Assembly (NCBI RefSeq): GCF_004342605.1
Contig: NZ_SLZL01000018.1
Span: forward strand, 38,897 to 102,896
DNA from: Caulobacter sp. BK020
GTDB lineage: Bacteria; Pseudomonadota; Alphaproteobacteria; Caulobacterales; Caulobacteraceae
Length of the DNA stretch: 64,000 nucleotides
Reading direction: 5' to 3'
Position 1 is the stretch's first letter, and every line of letters begins with the position of its first letter. This document shows, piece after piece, positions 25,000-32,769 of the stretch. The translations under genes were made by a program, and so were the position numbers. Under the pieces are notes generated by a model. That model saw only the letters and a program-made list of their open reading frames with translations, was not told the origin of the DNA and made no database searches.

Positions 25000-26181
25000 G
25001 TGCTAAACGTCGCGAACGCCGAGCGTTCGGAACAGGCGGACCACGCCGCCCTGATCACGCTGGTCGAGACGATCGAGGCGCTGTCGGCCACGCGCACGAT
25101 CGAGGAGGTCGCCGCGGTCGTCCGCTCGGCCGCCCGGCGGATGTCCGGCGCCGACGGCGTCTGCTTCGTCCTGCGCGACGGCGACCAATGCTGGTACCTG
25201 GACGAGGACGCCATCGGCCCGATGTGGAAGGGCCAGCGCTTCCCGATGACCGCCTGCATCTCCGGCTGGGCCATGCTGCACGGCCAGACGGTGGTGATCC
25301 CCGACATCTACGCCGACGACCGCATCCCGCACGACGCCTACCGCCCGACCTTCGTCAAGAGCCTGGTGATGACGCCGGTCCGTCCCAAGGACCCGATCGC
25401 CGCGATCGGGGCCTATTGGGCGGTGGGCCAGACGCCCTCGCCGGACACGGTGGTCCGCCTGGAGGCCATGGCCCGGGCCACGGCGGCGGCGATCGAGAAC
25501 GCCCGGCTCTACGCCTCGCTGAACGAGGCCCTGGAGCGGCGCACCTTCCTGCTGCGCGAGCTGGACCACCGGGTGAAGAACACCCTGGCCTCGGTGCAGT
25601 CGATCGCCCGCCAGACCCTGCGCGCCGCCCCCTCGCCCGCCGATTTCGCCGACTCGTTCGAGTCGCGGCTGATGGGCCTGTCGCGGGCCCACGAGCTGCT
25701 GACCCGCCAGGCCTGGGGCCGCACCGACCTGCGCGACGTGCTGGAGACGGCGCTGCAGCCGTTCGGCGGCCTGGCCGATCCGCGCTTCACAGCCCGCGGT
25801 CCCGCCATCGCCCTGACCGCCGAGACGGCGGTGGCCCTGCACATGACCCTGCACGAGCTGATGGTCAACGCCGCCAAGCACGGGGCGCTGACCTCGGCCA
25901 GCGGCCAGGTCACGGTGGCCTGGCGGATCGAGGAGGTTGATGGCGACGGGAACCCGGGCGCCACCCCCAGCCTGGTCCTCGAATGGGTCGAGCGCGGCGG
26001 GCCGCCGGTCTTCGTGCCCAAGCGCCAGGGCTTCGGCACCAAGCTGCTGGAGCGCGGCGTCGCCCGCGACCTGGGCGGCGAGGCCAGGCTGAGCTACCAG
26101 CCCAAGGGCCTGAGCTACGCCCTGCGCGCGCCGCTTTCGGACCGGATCGCGGCGGCCACGGCGCCAAGGGTGGTGGCATGA
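25000..26181 (+). CDS. GAF-domain HWE-family sensor histidine kinase
   Basis: The order is a GAF sensor (residues about 15-165: TRTIEEVAAVVRSAARRMSG, ACISGWAMLHGQTVVIPDIY), a short linker helix, then an HWE/HisKA_2 kinase core. The phosphoryl-accepting H190 is in RELDHRVKNTLASVQSIARQ, the ATP-binding N box is LHELMVNAAKHGAL, and the end is GFGTKLLERGVARDLGG. No membrane segment is present, so it is cytosolic. The GTG at 25000 is chosen because the frame upstream (from 24910) is not conserved-looking. Its end overlaps the receiver gene (ATGA), giving a kinase-receiver pair that may respond to light, redox or small molecules through GAF. Confidence 0.85.
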   Translation: MLNVANAERSEQADHAALITLVETIEALSATRTIEEVAAVVRSAARRMSGADGVCFVLRDGDQCWYLDEDAIGPMWKGQRFPMTACISGWAMLHGQTVVIPDIYADDRIPHDAYRPTFVKSLVMTPVRPKDPIAAIGAYWAVGQTPSPDTVVRLEAMARATAAAIENARLYASLNEALERRTFLLRELDHRVKNTLASVQSIARQTLRAAPSPADFADSFESRLMGLSRAHELLTRQAWGRTDLRDVLETALQPFGGLADPRFTARGPAIALTAETAVALHMTLHELMVNAAKHGALTSASGQVTVAWRIEEVDGDGNPGATPSLVLEWVERGGPPVFVPKRQGFGTKLLERGVARDLGGEARLSYQPKGLSYALRAPLSDRIAAATAPRVVA

Positions 26182-26546
26182 CCGCGCCCCGTATCATGAT
26201 CGTCGAGGACGAGGCCCTGGTGGCCCTGATGGTCGAGGACCTGCTGACCGACATCGGCTGCCGGATCTCCGGCTCGTTCGGCGCGGTCGACGAGGCCCTG
26301 GACTACCTGAAGGACGCTGCCGCGCCGCCGCCGGCCCTGGACGGCGCGGTGCTGGACGTCAATGTCGGCGGGACCATGGTCTTTCCGGTCGCCGAACGGC
26401 TGCGGGCCGCCGGCATCCCGTTCGTGTTCGCCACCGGCTACGGCGCCTTGCCCCGCAAGGGTTTCGAGGAGGTTCCGGTGCTGAACAAGCCGATCGACCC
26501 GGTGCTGTTGGAAGACGCGGTGAAGGGGTTCGGCCAGGCGGCGTGA
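26178..26546 (+). CDS. Single-domain response regulator (receiver)
   Basis: This 122-residue CheY-like protein consists of a receiver only. The acidic pair is in MIVEDEALVA, the phospho-acceptor aspartate in GAVLDVNVGG, the switch threonine in FVFATGYG and the lysine in VLNKPID. The ATG overlaps the kinase stop, so the two are co-translated. The layout suits HWE kinases, which often phosphorylate stand-alone receivers. There is no output domain; signalling must pass to another partner. Confidence 0.88.
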   Translation: MTAPRIMIVEDEALVALMVEDLLTDIGCRISGSFGAVDEALDYLKDAAAPPPALDGAVLDVNVGGTMVFPVAERLRAAGIPFVFATGYGALPRKGFEEVPVLNKPIDPVLLEDAVKGFGQAA

Positions 26547-26585
26547 ACGGCTGGAAAGCGCGCCTCCATCGCGCCAGAATATCGT

Positions 26586-26873
26586 ATGGAAAAGATCGTT
26601 CTGAGCGGCGTCTGGTTTTATGACGGCGTGCTGTCCCAGCGCATCGACATCATCGCTGCGCCCGCCGAATTGGCCTATTCGCGATATTACGATTTCGAAG
26701 TCGCCGGTGATGAAATCGATCCGACCTCCCCCATCCCCGTCACGGAGGACGGCTTCGTCTACTATGTGGGCCACACGACGGGCGGCGAGTTTCTTTCCCT
26801 CTCGGCGGCCAAGGCCTGGGCGGAGAGCCAGCCGTGGGCGCCGATCACCTGGGACGATGCGGCGCCCGCCTAG
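26586..26873 (+). CDS. Hypothetical protein, 95 aa
   Basis: This is a small acidic soluble protein (MEKIVLSGVWFYDGVLSQRI, YYDFEVAGDEIDPTSPIPVT, GHTTGGEFLSLSAAKAWAES). It has normal codon use and no signal. It follows the receiver gene by 39 bases and may share its transcript. A perfect palindrome overlapping its stop probably acts as terminator. The family was not recognised. Confidence 0.65.
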   Translation: MEKIVLSGVWFYDGVLSQRIDIIAAPAELAYSRYYDFEVAGDEIDPTSPIPVTEDGFVYYVGHTTGGEFLSLSAAKAWAESQPWAPITWDDAAPA

Positions 26874-26957
26874 AGCAAATCGCGCGATTTGCTCTAGCTT
26901 TTTGTTTTCGCATCGCTTTTGCGGAAAGCCGGCATCCACCTTTCCGCGCGATTCGCT
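26870..26957. repeat. Alphaproteobacterial dispersed palindromic repeat
   Basis: A perfect 28-base palindrome (26870-26897; half CTAGAGCAAATCGC) is followed by a T-rich tract and TTTTCGCATCGCTTTTGCGG, then AAAGCCGGCATCCACCTTTC. This AGAGCAAATC...CTTTCCGC layout is familiar as an intergenic repeat of Caulobacter and relatives. Here it also looks able to end transcription from the left. Confidence 0.6.
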
Positions 26958-27330
26958 AATAGGCCTTGCCGTCGTACTTCCGGACCGGCAGCTGGTCCCA
27001 GGCGAAGTCCACCAGCAGGCGGGCGTTGATGCTGATGCGCGGATCGTCGAAGTCGGGCGCGCCGCTGTCGAAGCTGGGGAATTCGGAATAGGTCGGGCAG
27101 CCGCAGATGGCGCAGTGGTGGTGCTGGCCCAGATAGTGGCCCCATTGATAGGTCGAGACCCGGTCCCGGGCCGTGGTCAGCCTGAACTGGGCGGGGCGGT
27201 AGTAGGCGTGCAGCGCGCCGCGCCGGGAGCAGAACGAGCAATTGCAGTCGCCCAGTTCGGTCGGCGCCTGGGTCACCTCGAACTGGGTGGCGCCACAGTG
27301 GCAGCGGGCCTTGAGCGGCAGGTCGGTCAT
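26956..27330 (-). CDS. GFA (glutathione-dependent formaldehyde-activating-like) family protein
   Basis: This 124-residue GFA protein carries the zinc-binding cysteines CHCG (ARCHCGATQF), the CNCSFCSRRG loop and CAICGC. The ATG at 27330 is chosen because GGAG lies six bases before it; an earlier ATG at 27342 has none. GFA proteins bind zinc and often act on small thiol adducts. Many are not true formaldehyde enzymes, so the substrate is open. A 10-base inverted repeat sits 45 bases upstream. Confidence 0.88.
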   Translation of the reverse strand: MTDLPLKARCHCGATQFEVTQAPTELGDCNCSFCSRRGALHAYYRPAQFRLTTARDRVSTYQWGHYLGQHHHCAICGCPTYSEFPSFDSGAPDFDDPRISINARLLVDFAWDQLPVRKYDGKAY

Positions 27331-27375
27331 GACGGTCTCCATCGCCGAGGAACACGGCTGGGACCCTAGGCGACC

Positions 27376-27401
27376 CATGCTGACAACCTGCTGTCAGCAT
27401 G
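27376..27401. promoter_or_regulatory. Operator-like inverted repeat upstream of the GFA gene
   Basis: CATGCTGACA-acctgc-TGTCAGCATG is a perfect 10-base inverted repeat with a 6-base spacer, ending 45 bases before the GFA start. A very similar GCTGACA/TGTCAGC pair precedes uvrB at 59304-59326. A TetR- or MarR-type site is possible. Confidence 0.4.
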
Positions 27402-27420
27402 GGCGCGGAGCTTCCCGGGA

Positions 27421-27672
27421 TCAGGCCGCCCGGGACTGGGCGTGATCCCGGTCCGGTTCGGCCGGACAGAGGAACCGGCCCGCCAGGTCGCCGTTGCGGA
27501 GGCGAAGCTCCAGCAGACAGGTCCGGCCCGCCCGGTTGAAGCGCCGGGCCAGCCAGCGCGCGGCGGCCTCGGCCCGGGCGCCGCTCTTGAAGATCATCGG
27601 GTTTTCGAACTCCGGGCAACGCACGGCCCAGGCGTCGCCCTCGGGGGCGACGGAAATCACGGTCGGCAACAC
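27421..27672 (-). CDS. Hypothetical protein, 83 aa
   Basis: Starting from GTG at 27672, with GGAG five bases before it, the protein reads VLPTVISVAPEGDAWAVRCP, then EFENPMIFKSGARAEAAARW and LARRFNRAGRTCLLELRLRN. The shape resembles small DUF2188-like proteins that wrap strands round a helix. An upstream ATG at 27732 has no ribosome site. It precedes another small gene and Hsp20 on the same strand. Confidence 0.6.
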   Translation of the reverse strand: MLPTVISVAPEGDAWAVRCPEFENPMIFKSGARAEAAARWLARRFNRAGRTCLLELRLRNGDLAGRFLCPAEPDRDHAQSRAA

Positions 27673-27738
27673 CTCAACTCCAAATCCACACTGAAAACGA
27701 ATGCCAGCGGCGACCCGCCGGCCGCCCTCCAACTGACC

Positions 27739-28002
27739 TCAGGAAGCGCTCGCCGCGTCCAGGCGCCGGAGCGCGGCCAGCACCTCGCTGACCGGCACCG
27801 GGGCGCTGGTGCCCAGCAGCCACCGGTGGGTGGGGCGATCCTCGACGGCGCTGGCGTCCGAGGCCCAGGCCGCCAGGATCTCGCGCTTGGCGCGCGGGTC
27901 GAGATCCTCGTCCTTGACCACCTCCAGCGGGTGCAGGAAGCCGACGGCGGGGCGACAGGGCCAGGGCGCGGCGCGCCGGGGCGTCTCGGAAGCGGCGAGC
28001 AT
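27739..28002 (-). CDS. Hypothetical protein between Hsp20 and an 83-aa gene
   Basis: This 87-residue protein contains VGFLHPLEVVKDEDLDPRAK, then REILAAWASDASAVEDRPTH and a C-terminal helix VSEVLAALRRLDAA. The F..P.EVV.D..L....K..IL..W.SDA pattern is repeatedly found next to small heat-shock genes in Caulobacter and Phenylobacterium as recalled; the function is unknown. Fourteen bases separate it from hsp20, so it is likely on the same heat-induced transcript. Confidence 0.7.
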   Translation of the reverse strand: MLAASETPRRAAPWPCRPAVGFLHPLEVVKDEDLDPRAKREILAAWASDASAVEDRPTHRWLLGTSAPVPVSEVLAALRRLDAASAS

Positions 28003-28016
28003 GGCTACCTCCCGCC

Positions 28017-28490
28017 TCAGGCCGCCTTGCGGGCCTTGTCAGGTCCCGACAGCCGCTGCTGGCGCGCCTGGCCGATCTCGATACGCCGGGGCTTCAGGGC
28101 CTCGGGCACTTCACGCTCCAGCTCGATCGTCAGCAGGCCGTCGGCCTGGCTCGCCGACCGGACCACTACGTGGTCGGCCAGTTCGAACCGTCGCTCGAAC
28201 CCGCGCATGGCCACGCCCCGGTGCAGGAAGTTGCGCTGCCCCTCCTCGGTCTTCGCCTTCTTGCCGGACACCACCAGCAGGTTCGGCTGGGCGGTCACCT
28301 CCAGCTCGGCCGGCGAAAAGCCCGCGGCGGCGATCGTCACGCGATAGCTGTCCCGGCCGGTCTTCTCGACGTCAAACGGCGGATAGCTGGCGTCGGCGTT
28401 GCTGCGCAGCGCCGCCTCGGCGAGGTCGGCCATGCGGTCGACGCCGATCATCGAGCGATAAAGGGGGGAAAAGTCGAAAGCGGTGCTCAT
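28017..28490 (-). CDS. Small heat-shock protein, Hsp20 family
   Basis: The 157-residue protein has the alpha-crystallin domain: PPFDVEKTGRDSYRVTIAAA, GFSPAELEVTAQPNLLVVSG, FLHRGVAMRGFERRFELADH and the C-terminal strand GLLTIELEREVPE. The ATG at 28490 is used because AGGAG lies six bases upstream; the ATG at 28496 is too close to it. Hsp20 proteins hold unfolding proteins during heat stress. The long leader with TTGCT opposite the ribosome site suggests translation is controlled by an RNA thermometer. Confidence 0.92.
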   Translation of the reverse strand: MSTAFDFSPLYRSMIGVDRMADLAEAALRSNADASYPPFDVEKTGRDSYRVTIAAAGFSPAELEVTAQPNLLVVSGKKAKTEEGQRNFLHRGVAMRGFERRFELADHVVVRSASQADGLLTIELEREVPEALKPRRIEIGQARQQRLSGPDKARKAA

Positions 28491-28582
28491 TTCCATCTCC
28501 TCGCAAGCAAGTTGGACATGAGGGACGCCCGAAGCGCTCGGCGCCCCAGAGCCGAACCCATCAGGCGTCCGGCACGGCGTAA
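28491..28582 (-). ncRNA. ROSE-like RNA thermometer in the hsp20 leader
   Basis: The roughly 90-base leader ends TTGCTTGCGAGGAG before the start. The TTGCT (28506-28510) to AGGAG (28497-28501) pairing is the hallmark of ROSE elements. Upstream lie a GGACGCC/GGCGTCC stem (28523-28529 with 28564-28570) and an inner TCGGC/GCCGA stem. ROSE elements melt on heating and free the ribosome site of small heat-shock genes in alphaproteobacteria. Confidence 0.6.
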
Positions 28583-28610
28583 ATTTTAGTACAGACCAAG
28601 CATGGGTCAA
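28583..28610 (-). promoter_or_regulatory. Likely promoter of hsp20
   Basis: On the minus strand TTGACC and TAAAAT stand 16 bases apart, about 93 bases before the start codon. They resemble a housekeeping promoter. No clear sigma-32 CCCCAT-type -10 is seen, consistent with control at the RNA level. Confidence 0.5.
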
Positions 28611-28761
28611 GCACCGGGCGCTAAATTTTTCGCCAGAGAGCTCGTCGAGGCGCCTCTCGTAGCTCCTCCACGACACAATTCAATGTTCGAAAAAATTCAG
28701 ACAGTAAGTCGAAGCACAAATCCGTCGCTTACACTGACCTGCCGCGCCGACGATCCGTCCA

Positions 28762-29058
28762 TCACCCGAAAACCTTTCCAGGCCGACCCAGTGCTTGGCC
28801 CTCGTCGCCATGGAGGGTGAAGGCGCCGTCGGCCCCGCGATAGACGCGGATCTCCAGCGGCGCGTTGGCGCCGGCCTGGGCGTGCGGGACCACCGGCCGC
28901 AGCGGCAGGACCGACCCGGGCCGCACGTGGATCGGCAGGACGTCCAGCGGCGCCGTCACCGGCGATCCCCCGGCGTAGCGGCGGCCGGTCCAGAAGTCGC
29001 GCCAGGCCGCGGCGCCGGGCAGCGGCTCTTCAGAGACTTTCCCGGCGCTGAAACGCAA
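28762..29058 (-). pseudogene. Relic of a GH31 alpha-glucosidase/xylosidase C-terminus
   Basis: The frame reads LPGAAAWRDFWTGRRYAGGS, then TVxAPLDVLPIHVRPGSVLP and NAPLEIRVYRGADGAFTLHG. This is the proximal C-terminal domain of GH31 enzymes (W.D.WTG....GG......P....P.FVR.GS..P). The 700 residues that should precede it, including the catalytic barrel, are absent, and the tail diverges after HGDEGQ. It is a left-over piece of a deleted sugar gene. Confidence 0.65.
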
Positions 29059-29060
29059 AA

Positions 29061-29086
29061 CGCCCCCGGACGAAAATCCGGGGGCG
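29061..29086 (-). terminator. Rho-independent terminator of carD
   Basis: A 10-base perfect stem (CGCCCCCGGA with TCCGGGGGCG) and a 6-base loop are followed, on the minus strand, by TTTTGCGTTT. It lies 27 bases after the carD stop. Confidence 0.8.
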
Positions 29087-29112
29087 CCTTGCCTTGACTC
29101 TGACTATCGGCC

Positions 29113-29619
29113 TTAGGCGGCGTTCTTGACCAGCGACTTGGTCAGGATGCCGATGGCGGCTTCGCGATCGATGCGCTCGATGGCGGCGACTTCGCGGGCC
29201 ATGCGGTCCAGGGCCGATTCATAGAGCTGGCGCTCGGAATAGGACTGTTCCGGCTGGTTTTCGGCGCGGTGCAGGTCACGAACCACCTCGGCGATCGAGA
29301 TCAGGTCGCCCGAGTTGATCTTGGCCTCGTATTCCTGGGCGCGGCGCGACCACATGGTGCGCTTCACGCGGGCGCGGCCCTTCAGGGTGGTCAGGGCCTG
29401 GCTGACGACATTGCCCTCGGCCAGCGGGCGCAGGCCCGCGGTCTTGGCCTTCTTGGTCGGCACGCGCAGCGTCATCTTCTCGTGGTCGAAGGTGATGATG
29501 TAGACCTCGAGCGCCATCCCGGCCACTTCCTGGGTTTCGACGCCCTGGATGCTGCCCACGCCGTGCGCGGGATAAACGACGTGATCGCCGACCGAGAATT
29601 CCAGACCGCTCTTGCTCAT
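29113..29619 (-). CDS. CarD/CdnL-family RNA polymerase-binding regulator
   Basis: The 168-residue protein has an N-terminal Tudor-like RNA-polymerase-interacting domain (FSVGDHVVYPAHGVGSIQGV, TLRVPTKKAKTAGLRPLAEG) and a helical DNA-binding part (TMWSRRAQEYEAKINSGDLI, LYESALDRMAREVAAIERID). GAGG seven bases before the ATG sets the start. CarD proteins stabilise open promoter complexes at rRNA and growth genes; in Caulobacter the homologue CdnL is tied to growth and ppGpp control. The gene has its own terminator downstream. Confidence 0.93.
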   Translation of the reverse strand: MSKSGLEFSVGDHVVYPAHGVGSIQGVETQEVAGMALEVYIITFDHEKMTLRVPTKKAKTAGLRPLAEGNVVSQALTTLKGRARVKRTMWSRRAQEYEAKINSGDLISIAEVVRDLHRAENQPEQSYSERQLYESALDRMAREVAAIERIDREAAIGILTKSLVKNAA

Positions 29620-29921
29620 TCGTTCGTCCTCAATAAGTTCGGGCCAAGCCCAAAACACCACGTCTCGAAACCATCCAAAGGGCGTCCAAAACGGCGACAA
29701 GGACCCAACCGCGAAATGCTTGCGGGGCCAGGACCGGTCAGGATTTGGAATAGTGCTTAAGTCACCCTTCGCCTTCGATCGGGCGCGCCGGTTTCCCGGC
29801 TGACATCGTCCACATGACGGCAGGCGCGAGCGATCGCGACCGTTACGTCGGGAGCGACAATATCATAAAATTCAGCTTGATGAAAGGCTTGCGACCTGTT
29901 TAGCCGCCCGGTCCGAGCGGA
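29620..29921. other. Gap between carD and fdxA
   Basis: It must carry the carD promoter and the end of the fdxA transcript. No strong -35/-10 pair, terminator or open frame could be singled out by eye. Confidence 0.4.
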
Positions 29922-30263
29922 TCAGGAACCTTTACCGGGCTTTTCGCTGAAATATTTCTCGAATTTACCGGTTTCCCGTTCGAACTGCTCGCGGTCGGCG
30001 GGGGGTACGCCCTTGACGGTGATGTTCGGCCAGATCTTGGCGTATTCGGAATTGATCCGCAGCCACTTGCCGTCCGGCTCGTCCTCGGTGTCGGGCTTGA
30101 TGGCGTCGATCGGGCATTCCGGCTCGCAGACGCCGCAGTCGATGCACTCGTCCGGATTGATGGCCAGGAAGTTCTCGCCCTCATAGAAGCAGTCGACCGG
30201 GCACACCTCGACGCAGTCCATGAACTTACATTTGATGCAGGCGTCGGTAACGATGTAGGTCAT
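29922..30263 (-). CDS. fdxA: Seven-iron ferredoxin FdxA
   Basis: This 113-residue ferredoxin begins [20 protein letters not shown]. It carries the C..C....C...CP pattern for a 3Fe-4S cluster ([19 protein letters not shown]) and the [12 protein letters not shown] motif for a 4Fe-4S cluster, then the long C-terminal tail of the Azotobacter FdI / FdxA type ([20 protein letters not shown]). It carries electrons in the cytosol. The carD - fdxA - S4 protein - helicase neighbourhood is common in alphaproteobacteria; here a GGDEF-EAL gene and a small gene lie inside it. Confidence 0.95.
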   Translation of the reverse strand: MTYIVTDACIKCKFMDCVEVCPVDCFYEGENFLAINPDECIDCGVCEPECPIDAIKPDTEDEPDGKWLRINSEYAKIWPNITVKGVPPADREQFERETGKFEKYFSEKPGKGS

Positions 30264-30506
30264 CGAAGGCTCGGCGGGTTCCGGGACGAGGCGAAAGAGG
30301 CCGCGTTTTCGAAGCCAGGGGCCCACTTGTCAATGCGGCTTGGCTGCGCGCGGGCCCAGGATTTCTCACATCCACCGCGCGCCCGGTTGCCGGCGCCATC
30401 CTAAATAGCCGCGGATCTTTGGATACCGCCGTTACGTTACCCTTTCTTATCGAAGCTCGGTCACAACCAAGCCGAGGAAAACAAACAAGAAGTCGACCAC
30501 CCGACC

Positions 30507-32600
30507 ATGACGAGGACCGCTGTGCGCCCCCAGGTCTCGATCACGACCCCAGAGACCCGAACCTCCGGCGGCCAGATGGACGCCTTCGAAACCTTCGTGC
30601 GCCACGCCCCGTTCGCCGCGGCCCTGGTCGACACCGGCTTTCGCCTGATCGCCGTCAGCCCCGACTGGGCCGGCCACGGCCTCTCGCCCAATCTGCAGGT
30701 CGGCGACGACTTCCGCCGCGCCCTGGTCAGCCCCGAGGACGTCGACAGCCTGGAGCGCTGCGTGGCGTTCGGCGAGCCGTTCTCGCGCTACCGCTCCATC
30801 GCCCTGCCGGGAAAGGAGGGGAAGCCCGCCGAGCCGCGGATCTGGCGCACCGAATTCGCCGCCACCCTCGCGGAAACCGGCCACCCCCTGGCGGTGATCG
30901 TCACCGCCCGCGACGTCAGCGGCTACGCCGAGACCGCCCTGAAGGCCGAGCGCGACCAGCAGCGGCTGAGGATGGCGCTGGAACTCGATGAGCTGATGGT
31001 CCGCGAATACGACCTGCGGACCGGCGAGATCTATTGTTCGGGCACCTCGCCGGAGCTGGAGAAGTGGTGCCTGTTCAAGGACGACCCGCTGGAGATCGTC
31101 CATCCCGACGACCGCGAGCGGATGGCCGAGCTGGTCCGAAATCGCAAGGACGGCGAGGCCCAGGTCTTCGAGTTCCGCCTCAACCGTGACGACGGGGTCG
31201 AGACCTGGGTGCGCTCGGTCGGGAAGAAGTTCCTGGGCGCCGACGGCAAGCCCGAGCGGCTGGTCAACCTGTTCAAGGACATCACCGACCGCCGCCGCCA
31301 GACCGAGGCCGTCGAGAACCTGGCCTTCCGCGACTCGCTGACCGGCCTGCCCAACCGCGCCTATTTCAATCGCAAGTTCCAGGAGGCGGTCGACGCCTCG
31401 GAGATGATGGGCGAGCTGTTCGGCCTGATCATGGTCGATGTCGACCACTTCAAGGACATCAACGACACCCTGGGCCACGACGCTGGCGACGCGCTGCTGA
31501 AACGGCTGGCCGAGATGCTGCACACCGCCTTCCGTTCGGGCGACACCGTGGCGCGGCTGGGCGGCGACGAGTTCGCGGTGATCCTGCGCGGCCTGCATTC
31601 CGAGGCCGACATGATGCGGCCGGTCAACGCCCTGCAGGACCTGCTGCGCCGGCCCATCGAGCACGGCGGCCGCAGCTTCTCGGTCAGCGCCAGCATCGGG
31701 GCGGCCCTGCACGGCGATCCCGACGCCGATCCCAGCCACATGATCAAGAACGCCGACATCGCGCTCTACCGGGCCAAGGACGAGGGCCGCAACCGCAGCG
31801 TCGTCTTCGACCCGTCGATGCGCTCGGCCCTGGAACAGCGGGTCGAGCTGCTGCGCGACGTGCGCGCGGCGATCGCCGCCCGGGAATTCGTGCTCTACTA
31901 CCAGCCGGTAGTCGACTTGGCGTCCAACAGCGTCAGCGGCTTCGAGGCCCTGATGCGCTGGGACCATCCCGAGCAGGGCGTGCTGACTCCCGACCGCTTC
32001 ATGGCCGCCTTCGAGGACCAGGACCTGTCGCTGAAGCTGGGCGATCTGGCCTTCGAGACCGCCCTGAAGCAGATGCGCGAATGGCTGGACGACGGCGTCG
32101 AGTTCGGCCGCGTGGCGGTCAACATCTCGGCCGCCCAGTTCCGCAGCGGGCGGCTCGCCGAAGAGGTTCAGGAGCGCCTGGCCCGCTGGAACGTGCCGTG
32201 CGACCGGCTGACCATCGAGGTCACGGAGAACGTCTATATGGGCTGGGGCTCGGACATGGTCAGCGACACCGTCCGCCAGCTGCACAACGCCGGGGTGATG
32301 ATCGCGCTCGACGACTTCGGCACCGGCTACGCCAGCCTGGCCAACCTGCGCCAGTTCCCGATCGACCGGCTGAAGATCGACAAGTCCTTCGTCCAGAACG
32401 CCGAGGACGCCGCCATCGTCAAGGCGGTGATCACCCTGGGCGGCTCGATGGGCATGAAGGTGGTCGCCGAGGGCGTCGAGGACCAGGACCAGCTGGACGC
32501 CCTGGCCGACTACGGCTGCGACCAGATCCAGGGCTACCACTTCAGCCGGCCGATGCCAGCGGGCATGGTGCCGGGCTATCTGGAGCGGTTCGGGCGGTGA
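30507..32600 (+). CDS. PAS-PAS-GGDEF-EAL cyclic-di-GMP enzyme
   Basis: The 697-residue protein lacks membrane segments. Two PAS-like sensors (about residues 25-150 and 155-270, the second ending in LVNLFKDITDRRRQTEAVEN) precede a GGDEF domain with the intact motif at 352-356 (RLGGDEFAVIL) and an EAL domain with E480-A-L (GFEALMRW). The EAL domain also shows DDFGTGYASLANLRQFPID, KIDKSFV and VVAEGVED. Both c-di-GMP synthesis and breakdown residues are present, so it may switch activity or one domain may be regulatory. PAS input suggests redox or ligand control. It likely tunes motility versus attachment. Confidence 0.93.
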   Translation: MTRTAVRPQVSITTPETRTSGGQMDAFETFVRHAPFAAALVDTGFRLIAVSPDWAGHGLSPNLQVGDDFRRALVSPEDVDSLERCVAFGEPFSRYRSIALPGKEGKPAEPRIWRTEFAATLAETGHPLAVIVTARDVSGYAETALKAERDQQRLRMALELDELMVREYDLRTGEIYCSGTSPELEKWCLFKDDPLEIVHPDDRERMAELVRNRKDGEAQVFEFRLNRDDGVETWVRSVGKKFLGADGKPERLVNLFKDITDRRRQTEAVENLAFRDSLTGLPNRAYFNRKFQEAVDASEMMGELFGLIMVDVDHFKDINDTLGHDAGDALLKRLAEMLHTAFRSGDTVARLGGDEFAVILRGLHSEADMMRPVNALQDLLRRPIEHGGRSFSVSASIGAALHGDPDADPSHMIKNADIALYRAKDEGRNRSVVFDPSMRSALEQRVELLRDVRAAIAAREFVLYYQPVVDLASNSVSGFEALMRWDHPEQGVLTPDRFMAAFEDQDLSLKLGDLAFETALKQMREWLDDGVEFGRVAVNISAAQFRSGRLAEEVQERLARWNVPCDRLTIEVTENVYMGWGSDMVSDTVRQLHNAGVMIALDDFGTGYASLANLRQFPIDRLKIDKSFVQNAEDAAIVKAVITLGGSMGMKVVAEGVEDQDQLDALADYGCDQIQGYHFSRPMPAGMVPGYLERFGR

Positions 32601-32601
32601 G

Positions 32602-32702
32602 CCCCCTCCGGCCCTTCGGGCCACCTCCTCAGAGGGGGAGGATCTAGGCCGTACAAGCTGCTCCCCCTATGGGGGAGCTGTCGGCGAAGCCGACTGAGGG
32701 GG
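32602..32702. repeat. Dispersed intergenic palindromic element
   Basis: GCCCCCTCCGGCCCTTCGGG starts it, with an inner GGCCC/GGGCC hairpin. CTCCCCCTATGGGGGAG and GTCGGCGAAGCCGAC hairpins follow, ending CTGAGGGGG. This series of nested GC hairpins is a common intergenic repeat of Caulobacter-type genomes. It follows the GGDEF-EAL stop directly and may end its transcript. Confidence 0.6.
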
Positions 32703-32769
32703 CCGCGACCACGCGTCGCGCCCGGCCTTCATTCCCTCTTCATCCTCCGCGCGCGAGCGTGCCGGGGCG

